A stretch of 64,000 nucleotides of DNA from Dolomedes plantarius (taxonomy: Eukaryota; Arthropoda; Arachnida; Araneae; Dolomedidae): positions 207,829,901-207,893,900 of the forward strand of contig OU015495.1 of the NCBI GenBank assembly GCA_907164885.2. Reading direction: 5' to 3'. Under the pieces are notes generated by a model. The model was not told the origin of the DNA. It searched no databases and was given only the letters and a program-made list of their open reading frames with translations. Shown one piece after another: positions 61,601 to 64,000 of the stretch. A program made the translations under genes and the position numbers. Positions within the stretch are counted from its first letter, which is position 1. The number at the start of each line of letters is the position of its first letter.

Positions 61601-61661
61601 GCTGGGAAGTTCTGATTCATCTACTGTATTCGACAGACAGTGCACATTCGGATTTTCCTTT

Positions 61662-61958
61662 TGTAAGAAACTCTAGAACGACATCAGAGGCACAAGAAAA
61701 CGCGGGCTTAATTGACAACACAAGGACAAGACTTACACAAAAACAGCGGTATATATACATAGGCAAGGATTAAAGCACTGACCAATCATAAGCGAGTAAT
61801 AAACAATAAGCCAATGAGAAACATTCGAATCAATCGTACTTGAAAGAAAGCTACAGTGTATTTCAAAACAAAGATTAAGTGACTATAGAACAGATTAAAC
61901 AATCAGGAATGCGATAGTGTTAAACATCAACCAATAAGAGAAGAGATTATATCTAACA
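61662..61958 (-). mobile_element. Copia 3' LTR, 297 bp
   Basis: On the minus strand it begins TGTTAGATATAATC and ends TTTCTTACA (TG...CA). It contains a TATA-like TATATATACC (61748-61757 on plus) and is preceded by a purine tract at 61959-61970. The flank on the mariner side is CCTTT (61657-61661). The 5' LTR lies beyond the window, so the TSD cannot be tested. Confidence 0.85.
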
Positions 61959-61972
61959 CTTCCCCTTAATCG
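61959..61972 (-). other. Polypurine tract of the copia element
   Basis: Minus-strand GATTAAGGGGAAG directly before the LTR TG. In LTR retrotransposons this primes plus-strand DNA synthesis. Confidence 0.75.
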
Positions 61973-62215
61973 GTTCACATAGAACACAAAAATAATAATT
62001 TTTCCAATTTACATTTTGGTAAACATTTTGTAAAAAGATCAGTAATTTGTGATTCAGTACAAATATATTTCACACATATAACATTTTGTGTTAAAGTTTC
62101 CCTTATGTACTTTAATTTTACATTTAAGTGCTTTGACCTGACACAAATATTTTCATTTAATACACTAGCTATCTGATTGTCTTAAAAAACTGTAACATAA
62201 TTTACATGTGAAATT
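61973..62215 (-). other. Copia 3' region between RNase H and LTR
   Basis: About 240 bp on the minus strand. The end of RNase H is degenerate or frameshifted here, and the rest is non-coding sequence leading to the polypurine tract. Confidence 0.5.
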
Positions 62216-64000
62216 TCATTTATAACCATTTTTATAGAATAAAAGATCTTGGAAAGATTTACACATAGCAATAATTTCTGCATATGTTGATGAAAGAGAA
62301 ATACAATTTTGCTTTTCACAACACCAAAGAATGGGGCAGTTATTAAACATTAAAACATACCCAGTCATTGATTTTCTGTCATCTGAATAAGAAGCCCAAT
62401 CTTCATCAACATACAAATCAAGATTAAAATCATCACCCTTTTTAAAAACAAGTTTAAGGGATAAGGAACCTTTCATCTTAAAATTCATTCTCATATCTTA
62501 AAATTCAATTTAATCCAGTCCAGTCAGCAACGGTTGGTTTTTCCTGAAGTTAGTTGAGGTAGTTAAACTAAAAAAGAATATCTGGTCTCGAAGTTACGGC
62601 CAAATAAAGCAGGGAGCCAACAGGCTCACGATAAGGACCTTCAAATACGGAAACTTTAGAGAAATCAGCTGGGGTAGATTTCTCTAAATGTCCCATATTT
62701 TGGCTCTAAAGGAATAGAACATGGTTTGCAGTCACTCATATTGAAGAATTTCAAAATTTTCAAGATGTAATCCTCCTGATCAAGATACAGTTCTTTGTCT
62801 GTAAAATACATTCGTATTCCTAGATAATCAGTCAGTGGCTCAGATTTTGACATCTGAAACCGGTCCTGAAAAAGTTTAATGACAGTCTCCATCGCAGCAA
62901 TATATGATCCGGCTAAAAGCAGGTCATCCACATAAAGACAAACAACCATCTTCTTTCCAACAACTTTTTTAACAACTCGAATGAAGATACACGGATCAAA
63001 ATTCGATTTCTTGAAATTGATTTGGTTCATGAACTGTAGAAATTTATGATATCATTGCCTTGGAGCCTGTTTCAACCCATACAGGCTCTTGAGAAGTTTA
63101 CAAAATCTGCCTGATTTATCGTCATATCCTTCTGGCTGACACATGTACACAGTCTCATCCAAATCATCGTTTAGAAATGCCGTTTGCACATCCATTGTAT
63201 AAGCATGTAGATTTTCTTGTAATATTATGGCCAAAACTAGTCTAAGAGATGAGATATTGATTACCGGAGAGAAGGTTTCAGTATAATCAATTCCTTCCGT
63301 TGAAATCCTCTGGCAACGAGACGAGCTTTATATGTACCATCTCTTTTTCTTTTGAACACTCAATTGCTAGTTATTGGTTTCTTCACATATGCTGGTAGTT
63401 CAACTAATTCCCAGACTTTGTGTACTTCCATGGAGAGCATTTCTTCGTCCATAGCAGCTTTCCATTGGACGTGCTCTTTTCTGGGTAAAGATTTTATATC
63501 CTAAAAGCTTAATACTTCATGTGTTTCAAGCATTACTTTATATGCTTCATATTTAGATGGAAATTTTCTCTTTCTTTGAGATCTTCTAACATGTTCTTGA
63601 TTTACATCTATGGCCTCAGGTTCTTTAAAATTTGTCTCACTTTCAACTTCTTCCTTTCAGTCTATCTCTTTTTCATATTCTTCCTTAAACTCCATCACTC
63701 TTTCTTTGTTTTCTTCCCCTGAATCTCTAGAATTTAAAGTGTTAGGTGAATCATTTATTACTACTTTCTTTTCATTAAATCGGACGTTTCTTGAAACGAA
63801 TACTCTTCTTGTAAGGGCATCCATGACTGTGTATCCCATGTTAGTGTATCCAACAAAAATCATCCTTTTTGATTTTGGATTATGCTTTCTTCTGTGAGCT
63901 TCTAGAATTTTAACATAGACATCGCATCCAAACACTTTAATTTGACCTCATATCAGGTTTACTGGAATACTTCAAATCATACGGAATATTATTATCTATG
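62216..64000 (-). pseudogene. Copia-type pol (integrase C-terminus, RT, RNase H), partial
   Basis: Read leftwards from the window edge. Integrase C-terminal region: VFGCDVYVK-type start with KSKRMIFVGY (63935-63657). RT begins about 63400 (RLVARGFQR region) and continues through MDVQTAFLNDDLDETVYM (63190-63150) and SLYGLKQAPRQ. A TGA at about 63049 stands where Trp is usual. The next frame (63030-62665) has CLYVDDLLLAG with the YVDD active site and LTDYLGIRMYF. After a frameshift near 62675 comes YREPVGSLLYLAVTSRPDI, then RNase H: LYVDEDWASYSDDRKSMTGY and ISLSSTYAEIIA (62494-62216). Lesions are few (one stop, one or two frameshifts), so the copy is fairly young. The left part of the polyprotein lies outside the window. 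Confidence 0.9.

Larger units (their letters stand above)
56947..61661 (+). mobile_element. Mariner element carrying three later insertions
   Basis: It starts TTAGGTTGGCCAAAATGTTC after TA, a classic mariner ITR. Transposase segments lie at 57127-57777, 61213-61350 and 61601-61661. They are separated by a Tigger-like element (57780-61210) and a 247-bp MITE (61351-61597), and cut off by a copia LTR at 61662. The 3' ITR is not in the window before the copia element. Confidence 0.88.
57127..61661 (+). pseudogene. Mariner (DD34D) transposase, decayed and interrupted
   Basis: The first segment shows NICAVYREGDTTDRMCQKSFEKF and VGDFSIENA, then SNPPVEVESDQTETLIENNKRYTN (the N-terminal HTH part). 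After stops and frameshifts come LDYVNRFDACVPHKLS, RILYNNLERKRS where the first catalytic Asp motif is lost, and LMLCICWDWKE...ENQTVSSNK. After the Tigger insertion follows LKASLDEKCLESFKRKHVIF, then WQDYARPQVSL with the second Asp. After the MITE comes WEVLIHLLYSTDSAHSDF with the third Asp region. Order and spacing fit mariner once the insertions are ignored. The start codon is changed to ATT at 57127. Confidence 0.88.

Overview
This is a eukaryotic, AT-rich, repeat-dominated stretch, most likely from an arthropod genome. The mix of transposon families (Helitron, Kolobok/Mutator-like, Ginger/KRBA2-like, Tigger/pogo, mariner, Tc1, hAT, copia, gypsy, tRNA-derived SINEs) and the very long (TA)n tracts remind me of chelicerates such as orb-weaving spiders. 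That taxonomic guess is inference. I recognised no host protein-coding gene, rRNA or genuine tRNA. Almost every recognisable protein is a transposase, integrase or reverse transcriptase, and most are broken.

Layout. 0.1-2.8 kb: a hairpin, an 820-bp hAT element with exact 8-bp target-site duplications (TSDs) and a BED zinc-finger remnant, a tRNA-derived SINE and a (TA)n tract. 3.7-6.3 kb: three non-autonomous Helitrons, two of them head to tail. 7.1-10.4 kb: a TTAA-flanked MITE, then a Ginger-type integrase transposon and a mariner-type element that are both cut and rejoined by a 1.7-kb inversion. 14.5-20.5 kb: a Tigger 5' end and a Helitron-like relic that carries a 2.75-kb Kolobok/Mutator-like transposon with a 560-aa transposase open from end to end. 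22-27 kb: a Tigger tail, a hAT MITE, a second TTAA MITE, a 111-bp minisatellite and a SINE. 28.6-33.5 kb: a dead Tc1 element, another TTAA MITE and a mariner-type foldback. 34.7-40.4 kb: a 1.3-kb direct duplication around a more GC-rich stretch that might be a host promoter or 5' UTR.

42.7-53.4 kb: a mariner-type MITE, another Helitron, a three-level nest (long-TIR mariner element, then SINE, then piggyBac-like MITE), a gypsy LTR and gag split by a Tigger-like element and by a 432-bp MITE, another Tigger relic, and a Tc1 element broken by one frameshift. 56.9-64 kb: a mariner carrying three independent insertions. These are a 3.4-kb Tigger-like element (itself carrying a 1.6-kb unclassified TIR element), a 247-bp Harbinger-like MITE, and a minus-strand copia element whose 3' LTR lies at 61662-61958 and whose pol runs off the right edge.

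How the parts relate: the window is a record of successive insertions. The only element whose transposase looks possibly functional is the Kolobok-type one at 15642-18394. The three TTAA-flanked, GGGG-starting MITEs are plausible substrates of that kind of enzyme. Many TA tracts begin exactly at transposon ends. Single-base indels, almost without substitutions, between the duplicated blocks suggest residual long-read error, so some frameshifts here may not be biological.
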